Assembly (NCBI GenBank): GCA_030068525.1
Contig: JASJOS010000017.1
Coordinates: forward strand, 124,001 to 188,000
DNA: 64,000 nucleotides
Direction of reading: 5' to 3'
DNA from: Xanthocytophaga flava
GTDB lineage: Bacteria; Bacteroidota; Bacteroidia; Cytophagales; 172606-1
Below, in pieces: positions 35,276 through 44,945 of this stretch. The translations under genes and the position numbers were made by a program. Positions within the stretch are counted from its first letter, which is position 1, and each line of letters opens with the position of its first letter. The notes under the pieces are model-generated. The model saw only the letters and a list, made by a program, of their open reading frames with translations, ran no database searches and was not told the DNA's origin.

Positions 35276-37404
35276 AGCAAATCATTCAATCTTTTAAAAC
35301 AGGTGAAACCATACTGGAGGATGTTCCTCGTCCATTAATTCGTAAAGGACATGTTCTAATTCGTACGCATCGTTCACTGGTGTCATTAGGCACAGAGAAG
35401 ATGCTGGTCGAATTTGGACGTTCCAGTCTTATTGAGAAAGCTCGTCAACAGCCTGATCGCGTAAAACAGGTACTTGATAAAATAAAATCAGATGGTTTAA
35501 TACCTACTTTGGAAGCCGTATTTACACGGTTGGGAGAACCCTTGCCATTGGGTTATTGTAACGCAGGCGAAGTTGTGGAGGTGGGAGAGGGTATTACAGA
35601 TCTGAAACCTGGAGATAGAGTTGCTTCTAATGGCCCTCATGCAGAGATCGTGTGTGTACCGCGTAACCTGGTAACAAAGATCCCGGATAAGGTCTCCTAT
35701 GAAGAAGCTGCCTTTACCGTTATAGGTTCCATTGGGTTACAGGGAATACGTCTCGTTAATCCTACATTGGGAGAGACAGTCGTTGTATCCGGATTGGGGT
35801 TAATAGGATTAATTACCTGTGAGTTATTACTGGCAAATGGCTGTAATGTAATAGGTTTCGATTTTGATGTACAAAAAGTGACACTGGCTCAGGAAAAAGG
35901 TGTGCATGCCTTTAATCTGGCCGATGGTACTGATCCTGTAAAGACCGTGGCTGGACTTACAGAAGGTATTGGTGCAGATGCGGTTATTATCACGGCCTCA
36001 ACCAAAAGTGATGAGTTAATATCTCAGGCTGCTCAAATGAGCCGTAAACGCGGACGTATTGTGTTAGTGGGCGTAATAGGGTTAGATATCAAGCGAGCTG
36101 ATTTTTATGAGAAAGAGTTATCGTTTCAAGTGTCCTGTTCCTATGGTCCCGGACGATATGATGAAGAATATGAAAAACGAGGTGTAGATTATCCGCTTTC
36201 GTTTGTACGGTGGACAGAAAACAGAAACTTCCAGACTATCCTGCAGGCTATAGCCAAAGGTCAGCTGGATGTGAAACGCCTGATTACTGAAGCAGTAGAT
36301 CTGTCTGAATACCAGAAAATCTATAACAACATAGGAGATAGCCGTTCTATCGCGTCTATTCTGCAGTACCCTAATGATCCGGATTGGTCAACGTCTATTA
36401 AGATAGGACAGAGTACAACAGACACGAAAAGTAAATCGGGTACGGGGACTATCGCAATTGCAGGAGCAGGAAATTTTACCAAGATGACATTGCTGCCTGC
36501 ATTGGGTAAAATAAAGGCAGATATCCGGCATATTGTAAGTGCATCAGGTGTAAGTGGAACCCATCTGGCACAGAAACATGCGATTACTCAAAGTACGACA
36601 CGTTATGAGGATGTACTCTCTGATCCGGCGGTACAATCTGTTATCATTACTACTCAGCATAATCTGCATGCTTCGCAAACTATACAGGCATTACAGGCGG
36701 GAAAACATGTATTTGTAGAGAAACCACTGGTATTGACAGAAGAAGAACTTCAACAGGTTGTGGCTGAAAAAGAGAAGAGTTCTCTCTCTGTAATGGTTGG
36801 TTTTAATCGGCGGTTTGCTCCATTATCTCAGAAAGCCAAAAAGCTTTTGGGTAATACGTCTGAGCCTGTAAACATTGTAATAACAGTAAATGCAGGTTTT
36901 ATTCCGGCTAATCACTGGACTCAGAATATGGCTATTGGAGGAGGGCGAATTATTGGAGAGGGCTGTCACTTTATTGATCTGGTACAGTTCTTTTCAAGTA
37001 GTCAAATCACAGAAGTGTTTGCTTCTGCACTGGGAACATCTCCTTCTCAGAATACAGATAACACATCTATTACACTGAAATGCCACAATGGTTCTCAAGG
37101 TGTAGTTAATTATTTTGCCAATGGGCATAAATCCTATTCCAAAGAACGAATAGAAATATACTCTCAGGGACGTGTGCTGATTCTGGATAACTTTAGAAAA
37201 CTGGAAGGGTATGGATTTAAAGGGTTCTCTTCTGCCTCTGGCAAACAGGACAAAGGACATGCTGTCCAGTTTGAACAATACATTCGTTTTCTGAAAGAAG
37301 GAGGCGTGCAACCTATTGACTTTCAGGAGATAGTAAACTCTACGCAGGCTACTTTTGCAGCGCTGAAATCCTTGCAACGTGGTGAAAAACAGATTATATT
37401 GTAA
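35272..37404 (+). CDS. Bi-domain oxidoreductase: zinc-type alcohol dehydrogenase fused to Gfo/Idh/MocA
   Basis: 710 residues made of two enzyme units. Residues 1-360 are an MDR alcohol-dehydrogenase-like domain (LGEPLPLGYCNAGEVVEVG, SGLGLIGLITCELLLANG). Residues about 385-700 are a Gfo/Idh/MocA oxidoreductase (AIAGAGNFTKM, TTQHNLHASQTIQALQAGKH, then FVEKPL with the EKP Lys). Such fusions occur in surface-glycan clusters and are thought to act on sugars or nucleotide sugars; the exact reaction is not known. The structural zinc Cys cluster of classic ADHs is not obvious. It is the last gene of the operon. Confidence 0.9.
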   Translation: MKQIIQSFKTGETILEDVPRPLIRKGHVLIRTHRSLVSLGTEKMLVEFGRSSLIEKARQQPDRVKQVLDKIKSDGLIPTLEAVFTRLGEPLPLGYCNAGEVVEVGEGITDLKPGDRVASNGPHAEIVCVPRNLVTKIPDKVSYEEAAFTVIGSIGLQGIRLVNPTLGETVVVSGLGLIGLITCELLLANGCNVIGFDFDVQKVTLAQEKGVHAFNLADGTDPVKTVAGLTEGIGADAVIITASTKSDELISQAAQMSRKRGRIVLVGVIGLDIKRADFYEKELSFQVSCSYGPGRYDEEYEKRGVDYPLSFVRWTENRNFQTILQAIAKGQLDVKRLITEAVDLSEYQKIYNNIGDSRSIASILQYPNDPDWSTSIKIGQSTTDTKSKSGTGTIAIAGAGNFTKMTLLPALGKIKADIRHIVSASGVSGTHLAQKHAITQSTTRYEDVLSDPAVQSVIITTQHNLHASQTIQALQAGKHVFVEKPLVLTEEELQQVVAEKEKSSLSVMVGFNRRFAPLSQKAKKLLGNTSEPVNIVITVNAGFIPANHWTQNMAIGGGRIIGEGCHFIDLVQFFSSSQITEVFASALGTSPSQNTDNTSITLKCHNGSQGVVNYFANGHKSYSKERIEIYSQGRVLILDNFRKLEGYGFKGFSSASGKQDKGHAVQFEQYIRFLKEGGVQPIDFQEIVNSTQATFAALKSLQRGEKQIIL

Positions 37405-37429
37405 GTAATATGTAAAAAAAGTGAAATCC

Positions 37430-37461
37430 TTGTGAAAAAGATCTTTTTTATTCTAACTTTG
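37430..37461 (+). promoter_or_regulatory. Bacteroidota-type promoter for the TPR gene
   Basis: A -33 TTG at 37430-37432 and a -7 box TAACTTTG at 37454-37461 are separated by 21 bp, within the accepted range for TTG-N-TAnnTTTG. The start codon is 94 bp downstream. Confidence 0.7.
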
Positions 37462-37554
37462 CAGCCCATTCGGAAACGGTAAGGAAAAATCAATCCTTTT
37501 TTTAGTAAGCCCTGCATTTCTGAGTTCTCAAAATAGAAATCTGTTTAAAAAACA

Positions 37555-38259
37555 ATGGCAAAAAAAACACCAGAGGCAACTGTTAATGAGCCTGTTGAAC
37601 AACCAATCAAAGAAACTCCTGAATTAAGTCTGGAGAATGCAGAAGATTTTGTACAACGGAATCGTAACCTCTTTTTAGGCGGACTGGCAGCAGTTGTGTT
37701 GCTGGTAGGCGGTATCTTTTTCTATCGGTATTACACACAGAACAAAGAAACCGAAGCTCAGAAGTACATGTTTCGCGCAGTGCTCTATTTTGAAGCAGAT
37801 TCACTGACAAAAGCGCTTAATGGAGATGGGGTAAACGATGGTTTGTTGAAAATTGCAGATGAATACGGTAGTACAAAAGCTGGTAAACTGGCGCATTTCT
37901 ATGCTGGTGTCGCTTTGCTAAAACAAGGAAAATACGATGATGCTATCACTCATCTGAAAGATTTTAGTTCTAGTGATCTTTTATTACAGGCTCGTGCTTA
38001 TAGTCTGGTAGGTGATGCCTATCTGGAGAAAAAACAGCCAGAAGAAGCTGTTTCTTATTATGAAAAAGCAGCTAACTATGAGCCTAACAAATTCTTTACT
38101 CCAGCTTATTTGCTGAAGTTGGGTATTGCGTATGAAATGGCTAAGCAGAATGACAAAGCAATCGAAACGTATGACAAGATCATAACAAATTACGAAGATT
38201 CTGCTGAGACTATTACTGCCAAGAAATATAAATCCAAACTACAGGGTTTGGCAGGGTAA
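37555..38259 (+). CDS. Membrane-anchored tetratricopeptide protein (YfgM-like)
   Basis: 234 residues. A charged N-terminal tail is followed by one membrane helix (about 41-57, LGGLAAVVLLVGGIFFY) and then TPR repeats (about 70-232; e.g. KAGKLAHFYAGVALLKQGKYDDAI and RAYSLVGDAYLEKKQPEEAVSYYEKA). The layout is like YfgM, an inner-membrane protein linked to periplasmic chaperones and the secretion machinery. That role is inferred from architecture. Its own promoter and terminator make it a single-gene unit. Confidence 0.82.
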   Translation: MAKKTPEATVNEPVEQPIKETPELSLENAEDFVQRNRNLFLGGLAAVVLLVGGIFFYRYYTQNKETEAQKYMFRAVLYFEADSLTKALNGDGVNDGLLKIADEYGSTKAGKLAHFYAGVALLKQGKYDDAITHLKDFSSSDLLLQARAYSLVGDAYLEKKQPEEAVSYYEKAANYEPNKFFTPAYLLKLGIAYEMAKQNDKAIETYDKIITNYEDSAETITAKKYKSKLQGLAG

Positions 38260-38290
38260 TTAGTGTGTATAAAAAACATCCGGCCAAACC

Positions 38291-38326
38291 CAAAAAAGGA
38301 TAAAGCACCTGCTTTATCCTTTTTTG
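38291..38326 (+). terminator. Rho-independent terminator
   Basis: A 17-bp perfect stem (caaaaaaggataaagca and its complement) with a very short loop ends in a T-run, 32 bp after the TPR gene. Confidence 0.88.
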
Positions 38327-38388
38327 TTTATCTACATTTTAACATTAGAATCTAACCTTTTTCTGTTTGACATTCAATAGTAACTTTT

Positions 38389-38865
38389 ATGGCAACTGCT
38401 CTGAAAAACCTGAGTGAATACGAATTAAAGAATTCTGTCAAGATTGAAAGCAAAACCTTTGCTATTGTAGTAGCAGAGTGGAATGCTGATGTAACAGAAA
38501 AACTATATGAAGGAGCTTATACCACTTTGATCAAAGAGGGTGCAAAACCAGAAAATATCATTCGTAAGAATGTACCTGGCAGCTTTGAGTTAAGCTTGGG
38601 TGCACAATGGATGGCGGCCCGCAATGAGATTGATGCGGTGATTTGTCTGGGTTGTGTGATTCAGGGAGATACCAAACACTTTGACTTTATTTGTCAGGCA
38701 GTAGCACAGGGAATAACCAATGTAAGTCTCAAATATAGCAAGCCTGTAATTTTTGGTGTGCTAACTCCCAATACACAGGAACAAGCTTTAGACAGAGCTG
38801 GGGGAAAGCATGGAAATAAAGGCGATGAAGCTGCAGTCACAGCTATCAAAATGCTTGGTTTCTAA
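38389..38865 (+). CDS. ribH: 6,7-dimethyl-8-ribityllumazine synthase
   Basis: 158 residues, the normal length. Key segments: VVAEWNADVTEKLYEGA (substrate entry), NVPGSFELSLGAQWMA, LGCVIQGDTKHFDFIC with the catalytic His, and FGVLTPNTQEQALDRAGG. It condenses the uracil intermediate with dihydroxybutanone phosphate in riboflavin synthesis and assembles into pentamers or capsids. The other rib genes are not in this window. I see no FMN riboswitch in the short upstream gap. Confidence 0.96.
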   Translation: MATALKNLSEYELKNSVKIESKTFAIVVAEWNADVTEKLYEGAYTTLIKEGAKPENIIRKNVPGSFELSLGAQWMAARNEIDAVICLGCVIQGDTKHFDFICQAVAQGITNVSLKYSKPVIFGVLTPNTQEQALDRAGGKHGNKGDEAAVTAIKMLGF

Positions 38866-38952
38866 AAAAATCAGGATTTTTCAAGATTGAATCATCAACA
38901 CCCGTTAAATAAAAAATCATTTCACATTCTTACTTTTAATTTCTTCTAGAAT

Positions 38953-40308
38953 ATGCAAGTCTGGAAATTCGGTGGCACCTCTGTTGGCAAACCTGAACGG
39001 ATGCACTCCATCAAAAATCTGATTACCAAAGACGGCAAACAAAAAATTGTTGTATTATCGGCACTATCCGGTACAACCAATGCCCTCCTTTCCATCGCAG
39101 AATCTCTTTATCAGAACAACGATGCTGAAGCGACTCAGAAGATAGATAATCTGTATGCTCACTATGAGTTGTTTATAAAAGAACTATATAAAACAGACGA
39201 AGCATATAAGAAGGGAAAGGAAATCATTGACAATGAATTCAACTTTATTCGTTCACTGGTAAAAGTGAAGCCTTTCACGCTTAAACAGGAGAAAGAGATT
39301 GCCGCAGAAGGAGAAATCCTTTCGACTCAGATGTTTACTGTGTATCTGGAAGAAGAAGGGGTAAAATCGGTATTATTGCCTGCATTGGAGTTTATGAAGA
39401 TTGATGCAGATGATGAACCTATGCTGGACTTCATAGAAGAGAAGTTAGGAGAAATGCTGAAGTATCATGCAGACAAAGAAATCATTGTAACACAAGGCTA
39501 TATCTGTCGTAATCCTCGTGGGGAAGTAGATAATCTGAAACGGGGTGGTAGTGACTATACGGCATCTTTGGTAGGAGCAGCTGCTTATTCTGAAGAAATT
39601 CAGATCTGGACAGATATTGATGGCATGCACAACAATGACCCTCGCATTGTGAAGCGTACATTCCCTGTACGTGAAATATCCTTTGATGAGGCTGCTGAGT
39701 TAGCATACTTCGGAGCAAAAATCCTTCACCCGTTTACTATCCGTCCGGCTCGTTTACGTAACATTCCGGTACGTCTGCTGAATACCATGCAGCCTGAAGC
39801 GCCTGGTACACTCATCAGCAACCAGACGGTAAACAAGGATATCAAAGCGATTGCAGCAAAAGATGGTATTACCAGTATTCAGATCCGATCGTCGCGTATG
39901 TTGCTGGCGTATGGGTTTCTGCGTAAAGTGTTTGAAGTATTTGAAAAACACAAAACACCGGTAGATATGGTAACCACTTCGGAGGTCGCTGTATCACTGA
40001 CTATTGATAACATAACTCATCTGGAGGCAATCCAGGAGGAACTGGAAAGATTCAGTACAGTGTACGTTGATAAAGAGCAAACGATTATCTGTATTGTTGG
40101 AGACTTTACCTTCAATAAAAATGGTATCGTTACCCGTGTACTGGATGCACTGTCCAATATTCCGCTTCGTATGGTTGCCTATGGAGGTAGTGAACACAAT
40201 ACATCGGTGTTGATCCCTACTGAATACAAAACACAGGCATTGAATGCACTAAACGAGCGATTGTTTTTTTATGAAGAGGCTATGAAAAATATCTTCACAG
40301 CTCCATAA
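38953..40308 (+). CDS. Aspartate kinase
   Basis: 451 residues. The amino-acid-kinase domain (1-290) starts VWKFGGTSVGKPERM and contains TQGYICRNPRGE, LKRGGSDYTASLVGAA and WTDIDGMHNNDPR. Two ACT domains (about 300-450) follow, for feedback control by lysine or threonine. It makes aspartyl phosphate, the first step to Lys, Thr and Met. It is a stand-alone enzyme, not fused to homoserine dehydrogenase. Whether it is the lysC- or thrA-type cannot be told. A terminator follows 20 bp after the stop. Confidence 0.93.
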   Translation: MQVWKFGGTSVGKPERMHSIKNLITKDGKQKIVVLSALSGTTNALLSIAESLYQNNDAEATQKIDNLYAHYELFIKELYKTDEAYKKGKEIIDNEFNFIRSLVKVKPFTLKQEKEIAAEGEILSTQMFTVYLEEEGVKSVLLPALEFMKIDADDEPMLDFIEEKLGEMLKYHADKEIIVTQGYICRNPRGEVDNLKRGGSDYTASLVGAAAYSEEIQIWTDIDGMHNNDPRIVKRTFPVREISFDEAAELAYFGAKILHPFTIRPARLRNIPVRLLNTMQPEAPGTLISNQTVNKDIKAIAAKDGITSIQIRSSRMLLAYGFLRKVFEVFEKHKTPVDMVTTSEVAVSLTIDNITHLEAIQEELERFSTVYVDKEQTIICIVGDFTFNKNGIVTRVLDALSNIPLRMVAYGGSEHNTSVLIPTEYKTQALNALNERLFFYEEAMKNIFTAP

Positions 40309-40328
40309 GCTAACATCACAACAACTAT

Positions 40329-40394
40329 ATACGGATGGTGCAGATTGTCTTTACAGATTTAAACATCTGTTAGCTCTGAGCCATCCGTATTTTA
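40329..40394 (+). terminator. Terminator after aspartate kinase
   Basis: Arms atacggatgg and ccatccgtat are separated by 42 nt, which can fold further, and are followed by TTTATTTAT. Confidence 0.7.
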
Positions 40395-40525
40395 TTTATA
40401 GGATGAAAAGAATAGGGATGCAGATTTTTTTCTTCAGCATATTTTCTTTCACCTTTGTATAATATGTTTATTTGCCAATAAGAACAAGCCTTTAGATACA
40501 GACTTATTCATTAACAAATTGAAAA

Positions 40526-41800
40526 ATGCTGCAACTCAACTTTATACGTGAAAATACAGAGCAGGTCATTAAAGCCCTGCACAAAAAACACTTTAAGCAG
40601 GCAGAAGAGACCGTTGCCGATCTGCTGGACCTGGACCAACGTCGTCGACAGGCTCAAAATGAACTGGATCAGACATTGGCTAGAGCCAACAACCTGGCAA
40701 AAGAGATTGGGGGTTTGATGAAAAACGGGCAGAAAGAAGAAGCTGAAAAAGCAAAAGCAGAAGCGACTTCTTTACGTGAAAAAAGCAAAGTGTTGGAAGA
40801 AAGTCTGAAAGAACTGGAACAAAAGCAACAGGATGTACTGGTAACCTTGCCTAATCTGCCTCATAGCAGTGTACCTGAGGGACGAAGTGCAGAAGACAAT
40901 GAGGTGGTCTATGCACATGGAGCTATTCCTGAACTGGGACCTGAAGCTGTTCCTCACTGGGACCTGATCAAGAAATATGACATCATTGATTTTGAATTAG
41001 GAAATAAAATTACAGGTGCTGGATTTCCTGTGTACAAAGGCAAAGGAGCTAAATTGCAACGTGCCTTAATTCAGTTTTTCCTGGACGAAGCAGAAGCCGC
41101 CGGATACACAGAGATTCAACCACCTATCCTGATCAATAAAGACTCTGGGTTTGGTACAGGGCAGCTACCTGACAAGGAAGGTCAGATGTATTATGCAACA
41201 GAAGACGAACTCTATCTGATTCCAACGGCTGAAGTACCGATTACCAACCTGTATCGGGATGTCATTCTGGAACCTAAAAGCCTGCCCGTTAAAAATGCTG
41301 GGTTTACACCTTGTTTCCGCAGAGAAGCCGGTGCATGGGGGGCACACGTTCGTGGTCTGAATCGTCTGCATCAGTTTGATAAGGTAGAGATTGTACGAAT
41401 TGAATTGCCTGAAAACTCATATAGTGCATTGGAAGAGATGACTAAGTATGTACAGGGATTGCTGCAAAAGCTGGAACTGCCTTATCGGGTACTTCGGTTG
41501 TGTGGAGGAGATATGGGCTTTACGTCTGCTCTTACCTATGACATGGAAGTATACTCTGGAGCACAGCAACGCTGGTTGGAAGTTAGCTCTGTAAGTAACT
41601 TTGAAACGTATCAGGCTAATCGCTTGAAATTACGTTATCGGGACGAAAACAAGAAAACTCAATTGTTGCATACACTGAACGGAAGTGCATTGGCTCTGCC
41701 TCGTATTGTGGCATCTATTCTGGAAAATAACCAGACACCAGAAGGTATCCGCATTCCCAAAGTATTGCAGCCTTATACAAAATTTGATATGATCTCTTAA
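40526..41800 (+). CDS. serS: Seryl-tRNA synthetase
   Basis: 424 residues, standard length. The N-terminal antiparallel coiled-coil arm (about 25-105, rich in Lys/Glu/Gln) grips the tRNA-Ser long arm. Class II motifs are present: motif 2 PCFRREAGAWG and motif 3 LNGSALALPRIVASILEN; TAEVPITNLY binds the substrate. It charges tRNA-Ser with serine (and tRNA-Sec if present). It is a single-gene unit with its own terminator. Confidence 0.97.
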   Translation: MLQLNFIRENTEQVIKALHKKHFKQAEETVADLLDLDQRRRQAQNELDQTLARANNLAKEIGGLMKNGQKEEAEKAKAEATSLREKSKVLEESLKELEQKQQDVLVTLPNLPHSSVPEGRSAEDNEVVYAHGAIPELGPEAVPHWDLIKKYDIIDFELGNKITGAGFPVYKGKGAKLQRALIQFFLDEAEAAGYTEIQPPILINKDSGFGTGQLPDKEGQMYYATEDELYLIPTAEVPITNLYRDVILEPKSLPVKNAGFTPCFRREAGAWGAHVRGLNRLHQFDKVEIVRIELPENSYSALEEMTKYVQGLLQKLELPYRVLRLCGGDMGFTSALTYDMEVYSGAQQRWLEVSSVSNFETYQANRLKLRYRDENKKTQLLHTLNGSALALPRIVASILENNQTPEGIRIPKVLQPYTKFDMIS

Positions 41801-41824
41801 CAGATCTGTTAGGTTATTTTCTAT

Positions 41825-41868
41825 AAAAGCCCTTCTATCTGATTTGTGTGGAAGGGCTTTTCTTTTGT
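41825..41868 (+). terminator. Terminator after serS
   Basis: An 11-bp stem (aaaagcccttc / gaagggctttt) with a 15-nt loop is followed by a T-rich tail. It excludes the in-frame start at 41848 for the next gene. Confidence 0.88.
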
Positions 41869-41889
41869 TTTCTTCTTAATCTTTATTTT

Positions 41890-42213
41890 ATGAGTTGGGT
41901 AAAACAAGCATTGGAACAACTAAAGAATAACGGAACATGTACCATATATCCGATTGGCAACTCTACGAGAGGCAAGATTGAAAGTGGACAGGAAGTGAGC
42001 TTGACAAATAAGATCCTGGATGAATTGACAGTGGGGGATATTGTCTTTATACGCTGGAAAGGCAATTACCTGTTGCATCTAATTTTGGAGATTAAAGAGG
42101 ATCAGGTTCTGATTGGAAATAACTTGGGCAAAGTAAATGGTTGGATTGACAGAAAGGATGTTTTAGCTAAAGCAATTCAATTAGAACAGAAGCAACAACC
42201 GAAGGACGTTTGA
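41890..42213 (+). CDS. S24/S26 peptidase-like small protein
   Basis: 107 residues from ATG 41890 (MSWVKQALEQL); an earlier in-frame start at 41848 lies inside the serS terminator. The sequence IYPIGNSTRGKIESGQEV, then LTVGDIVFIRWKGNYLLHLILEI and LIGNNLGKVNGWI, resembles the beta-rich core of S24/S26 (LexA/signal-peptidase-like) folds. The usual Ser-Met pair is replaced by GNSTRG and no Lys dyad partner is certain, so peptidase activity is doubtful. Function unknown. Confidence 0.7.
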   Translation: MSWVKQALEQLKNNGTCTIYPIGNSTRGKIESGQEVSLTNKILDELTVGDIVFIRWKGNYLLHLILEIKEDQVLIGNNLGKVNGWIDRKDVLAKAIQLEQKQQPKDV

Positions 42214-42255
42214 CAAATAGAGTTATCCATGTGTAGAGTTAAACTATAAAACAAT

Positions 42256-42292
42256 AATAGCCTTGTTTTATAAATAGTAAAACAAGGCTATT
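42256..42292. terminator. Bidirectional terminator between convergent genes
   Basis: A 15-bp perfect stem (aatagccttgtttta and its complement) with a 7-nt loop lies between the gene ending at 42213 and the leftward PRC-barrel gene. Confidence 0.85.
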
Positions 42293-42315
42293 GCCAAATG
42301 ATTCAGTAAGTCACT

Positions 42316-42723
42316 TTACCTATACACCCAATACTCATTCACCTCTGCATAGTAGGCTGTATCGCTGTTGGTGTCAGGCCAGTGGTCTTTATCAAAACCG
42401 GGAGAATTTTTTACATACTCTTTGGTCCTGTCCAGAACGAAACACCTGCGAGGGCCATCCAGTATTAATTCATTGTAAGGAATGGCAAACAGCTTGCCGC
42501 CAATACCTAAAAATGATCCGGACTCCAGCACTACGTATTCAATCTTTCCTGTCTGGATGTTGATCATTAGGTTTTGGATGTTTCCCAGGTCTTCATCTGC
42601 CCGGTTAATCACTTTGTCACCTATAATAGAAGTCGCGGTGAGACGTTGTACCGGAATGTTGGCATCTGCTCCTTCATGATTGATGCCTGTTCGGTTATCA
42701 GCTTCATAAGTTCCTATAGCCAT
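42316..42723 (-). CDS. PRC-barrel domain protein
   Basis: 135 residues, cytosolic. Residues about 25-110 form a PRC-barrel: LTATSIIGDKVINRADEDLGNIQNLMINIQTGKIEYVVLE, then GIGGKLFAIPYNEL. This is the pattern of stress-associated PRC-barrel proteins in soil and aquatic bacteria. The C-terminal 30 residues are acidic and aromatic. Such genes are often induced by salt or desiccation, but the molecular role is unknown. A stem-loop at 42795-42819 lies in its leader region. Confidence 0.85.
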   Translation of the reverse strand: MAIGTYEADNRTGINHEGADANIPVQRLTATSIIGDKVINRADEDLGNIQNLMINIQTGKIEYVVLESGSFLGIGGKLFAIPYNELILDGPRRCFVLDRTKEYVKNSPGFDKDHWPDTNSDTAYYAEVNEYWVYR

Positions 42724-43288
42724 AAGTACCTCCTTATTTTAGTAAGACATTATACAATACAGCTTTCCAACGAAAGCCTTTTTAGTAAAAGCAAAAGGCT
42801 ACCTATGTGGGGTAGCCTTCGGTTAATCTTGGTCCTTTCGCTGGCATTACCCAGTTCAAGTAAATGAGGATATATTCTCAGGTCTGACTTAAGAAAATGG
42901 ATCTTTTTCATCAGAAAATGAATCTTACTTTTAGATACATTTCTTTTTACTTCTATAAGATGAATAATCTTAAACCAGCCACTCCTTTTAAATTATCTCT
43001 CCTTTCTCAGACTAACGCTTACAATAGATAAACTTCTGTGCCTGAGGATAAAATGCGTCTCCTAAGCCATTTTTTCATATGGACTTTGGTAAAAGTGTAG
43101 CATTTATTTCCTGGTCATGGAGAAAATATTTCTCTATATGAAAGAGGCATAGCCTGTAACCAGCTTCTATAACAGAAGCAGACAAAACTGATCATTTTCC
43201 CACATCCGTAATAAGGTGCAATAAACGATAGCTATTTTCACTCATAAACTGTGCTTATTTGTGATTTTTAATCAAATCAATTGCTGAG
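42724..43288. other. Intergenic region between divergent genes
   Basis: 565 bp, no gene seen. It contains a stem-loop at 42795-42819 (aaggctacc / ggtagcctt, 7-nt loop) upstream of the leftward PRC-barrel gene. On the minus strand it is followed by a T-rich stretch. The remainder is AT-rich with no clear repeat. Confidence 0.5.
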
Positions 43289-44587
43289 ATGAAACTTAAA
43301 CAGCTACTTTTTCTTTTTCTGGGTACATCAATCTTTCTTTTTTCCTGTAAAAAAGAAGACGATGTTCAATCCGACTCTACATCATTAACTATTACTACTT
43401 CAGCACCTACCAATATCTCCACTCGAAAAGCATCCTTTCAGGGAGAAATATCTTTTACCAGCAGTAGTACGGTCAAATTGAAAGAATATGGATTTGTATG
43501 GTCAGATACACCCAACCCCACTGTTGCTGCTAATAAGGTAGTAATGGGAAGTGAACTGAGTGAAATTACCTCTCCATTTATGTTGTTTGGTTCGGTAACA
43601 GAACTAGCAATGAGCACAACCTATTATGTAAGAGGCTATGCCATTGCAGAGAATGGGACAGTTGCCTATAGTTCAGATGCTACCTTTCAAACATTAGGGG
43701 GCAATAACTGGGAAACACTGACAAACTTCCCCGGAAAGATGGATCAGTGGGCGCTTGGATTTTCTATTGGAGACAAGATTTATGTAGGTAACGGATTGGC
43801 AAATGAAACCTCTTCTTCTTTTACTACCAAAGAATGGTGGAGTTACTCTATCACAACCGACAAATGGACGCAGAAAGCTGATTTTCCAGGGGCCAATTCT
43901 TCGTTGGCAACAAGTTTTGCGATTGGCAACAAAGGATATATTGTAACAGGAGGAGGAGACCAGACAAAAGCTTGTTGGGAGTACAGTCCTGATACCGATG
44001 GCTGGACAAAAAAAGCAGGTTTTCCAGGAGATGATCGTGTACAGGCAGTTAGCTTTGTATTGAATGGGAAAGGATATGTGTGTGGTGGTATGCTCGTTAA
44101 TGGTGCCAATATGTTATATGATTTATGGGAGTTTGATCCTACAAATGCAACGGCAGGAACAGATGCAAATGGAAATCCATTAGGTAAGTGGACACAGAAA
44201 AAAAGTACTCCAATTCAGTCTATTCAACAAGCTATGTCATTTACGTTGGGTACAAAGGGATACGTGCTGGCAGACAAGAATAATACATTAGGTGGACGTC
44301 CTCTGATGGAATATGATCCAGCACAGAATAACTGGACAATTAAAAGTGCTGTTTTACCTACTAACTATGTAAACAAAGGATTTGCATTTGGTCTCTCTGA
44401 CAAAGCCTATGCAGGCGGTCTGCCCAATGAAAGTAGTTATGGTACATTCTGGGAATATACGCTGCAAACAGATGCATGGACTCAGAAAACCAATGTTCCT
44501 TTTTATACTGGTGACGGATGGACTACTACTTACAATGGAAGAGGCTATTGCTTAATGTTAGCAGACTTCTATGAATATATCCCATAA
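43289..44587 (+). CDS. Kelch-repeat lipoprotein with N-terminal fibronectin-like domain
   Basis: 432 residues. The signal peptide ends with LFSC (Cys20), so it is a lipoprotein. Residues about 30-135 form an Ig/FnIII-like domain. Residues 145-432 hold about five Kelch-type repeats, each with a W-x-x-K/T opening and a GKGY or GDKIYV strand (ATSFAIGNKGYIVTGG, VSFVLNGKGYVCGG, MSFTLGTKGYVLAD). They would form a beta propeller at the cell surface, for ligand or polysaccharide binding. No enzyme residues are evident. It is a single gene with a terminator at 44652. Confidence 0.87.
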   Translation: MKLKQLLFLFLGTSIFLFSCKKEDDVQSDSTSLTITTSAPTNISTRKASFQGEISFTSSSTVKLKEYGFVWSDTPNPTVAANKVVMGSELSEITSPFMLFGSVTELAMSTTYYVRGYAIAENGTVAYSSDATFQTLGGNNWETLTNFPGKMDQWALGFSIGDKIYVGNGLANETSSSFTTKEWWSYSITTDKWTQKADFPGANSSLATSFAIGNKGYIVTGGGDQTKACWEYSPDTDGWTKKAGFPGDDRVQAVSFVLNGKGYVCGGMLVNGANMLYDLWEFDPTNATAGTDANGNPLGKWTQKKSTPIQSIQQAMSFTLGTKGYVLADKNNTLGGRPLMEYDPAQNNWTIKSAVLPTNYVNKGFAFGLSDKAYAGGLPNESSYGTFWEYTLQTDAWTQKTNVPFYTGDGWTTTYNGRGYCLMLADFYEYIP

Positions 44588-44651
44588 ACTATAATTACGG
44601 GAGTTGTATCAAATTCAGTCATTATTTAATGTGATATAAAATCCTAATAAG

Positions 44652-44692
44652 ACAGCACCTGTGTTTTTGAAAAGAACATGGGTGCTGTTTTA
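44652..44692 (+). terminator. Terminator after the Kelch lipoprotein gene
   Basis: Arms acagcacc and ggtgctgt flank a 21-nt loop region and are followed by TTTTATAG. The rest of 44588-44945 shows nothing else. Confidence 0.75.
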
Positions 44693-44945
44693 TAGTAGAT
44701 AGTTCGTGTATTTTGTTTTTCAGCTTTCTTCTTGTCTTCTCCCTCTTTTCAGAAATACATGCAGGAGGTGTTTAAACCTCATTATCCTTAAGCTGATAGT
44801 ATTGCCCACCCATAAGAAAAGACTCCTTACGCACCACAATTCGCAATGGAAGACATGTCACTCTGACTTTTTATAATGTCTTCTGTAATTACAGAATTCA
44901 GCAGACAGGCTATAATTGTATCTGACTAGTGGAGAATTGCAATTG

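Noticed and set aside
38260..38388. FMN riboswitch before ribH
   Set aside because: The gap is only 129 bp, is largely taken by the previous terminator, and shows none of the conserved FMN aptamer segments.
38866..38952. Lysine riboswitch before aspartate kinase
   Set aside because: 87 bp is far too short for the aptamer, and no matching stems are seen.
41848..41889. Earlier start for the S24/S26-like protein
   Set aside because: The start would lie inside the serS terminator; ATG 41890 gives the natural N-terminus.
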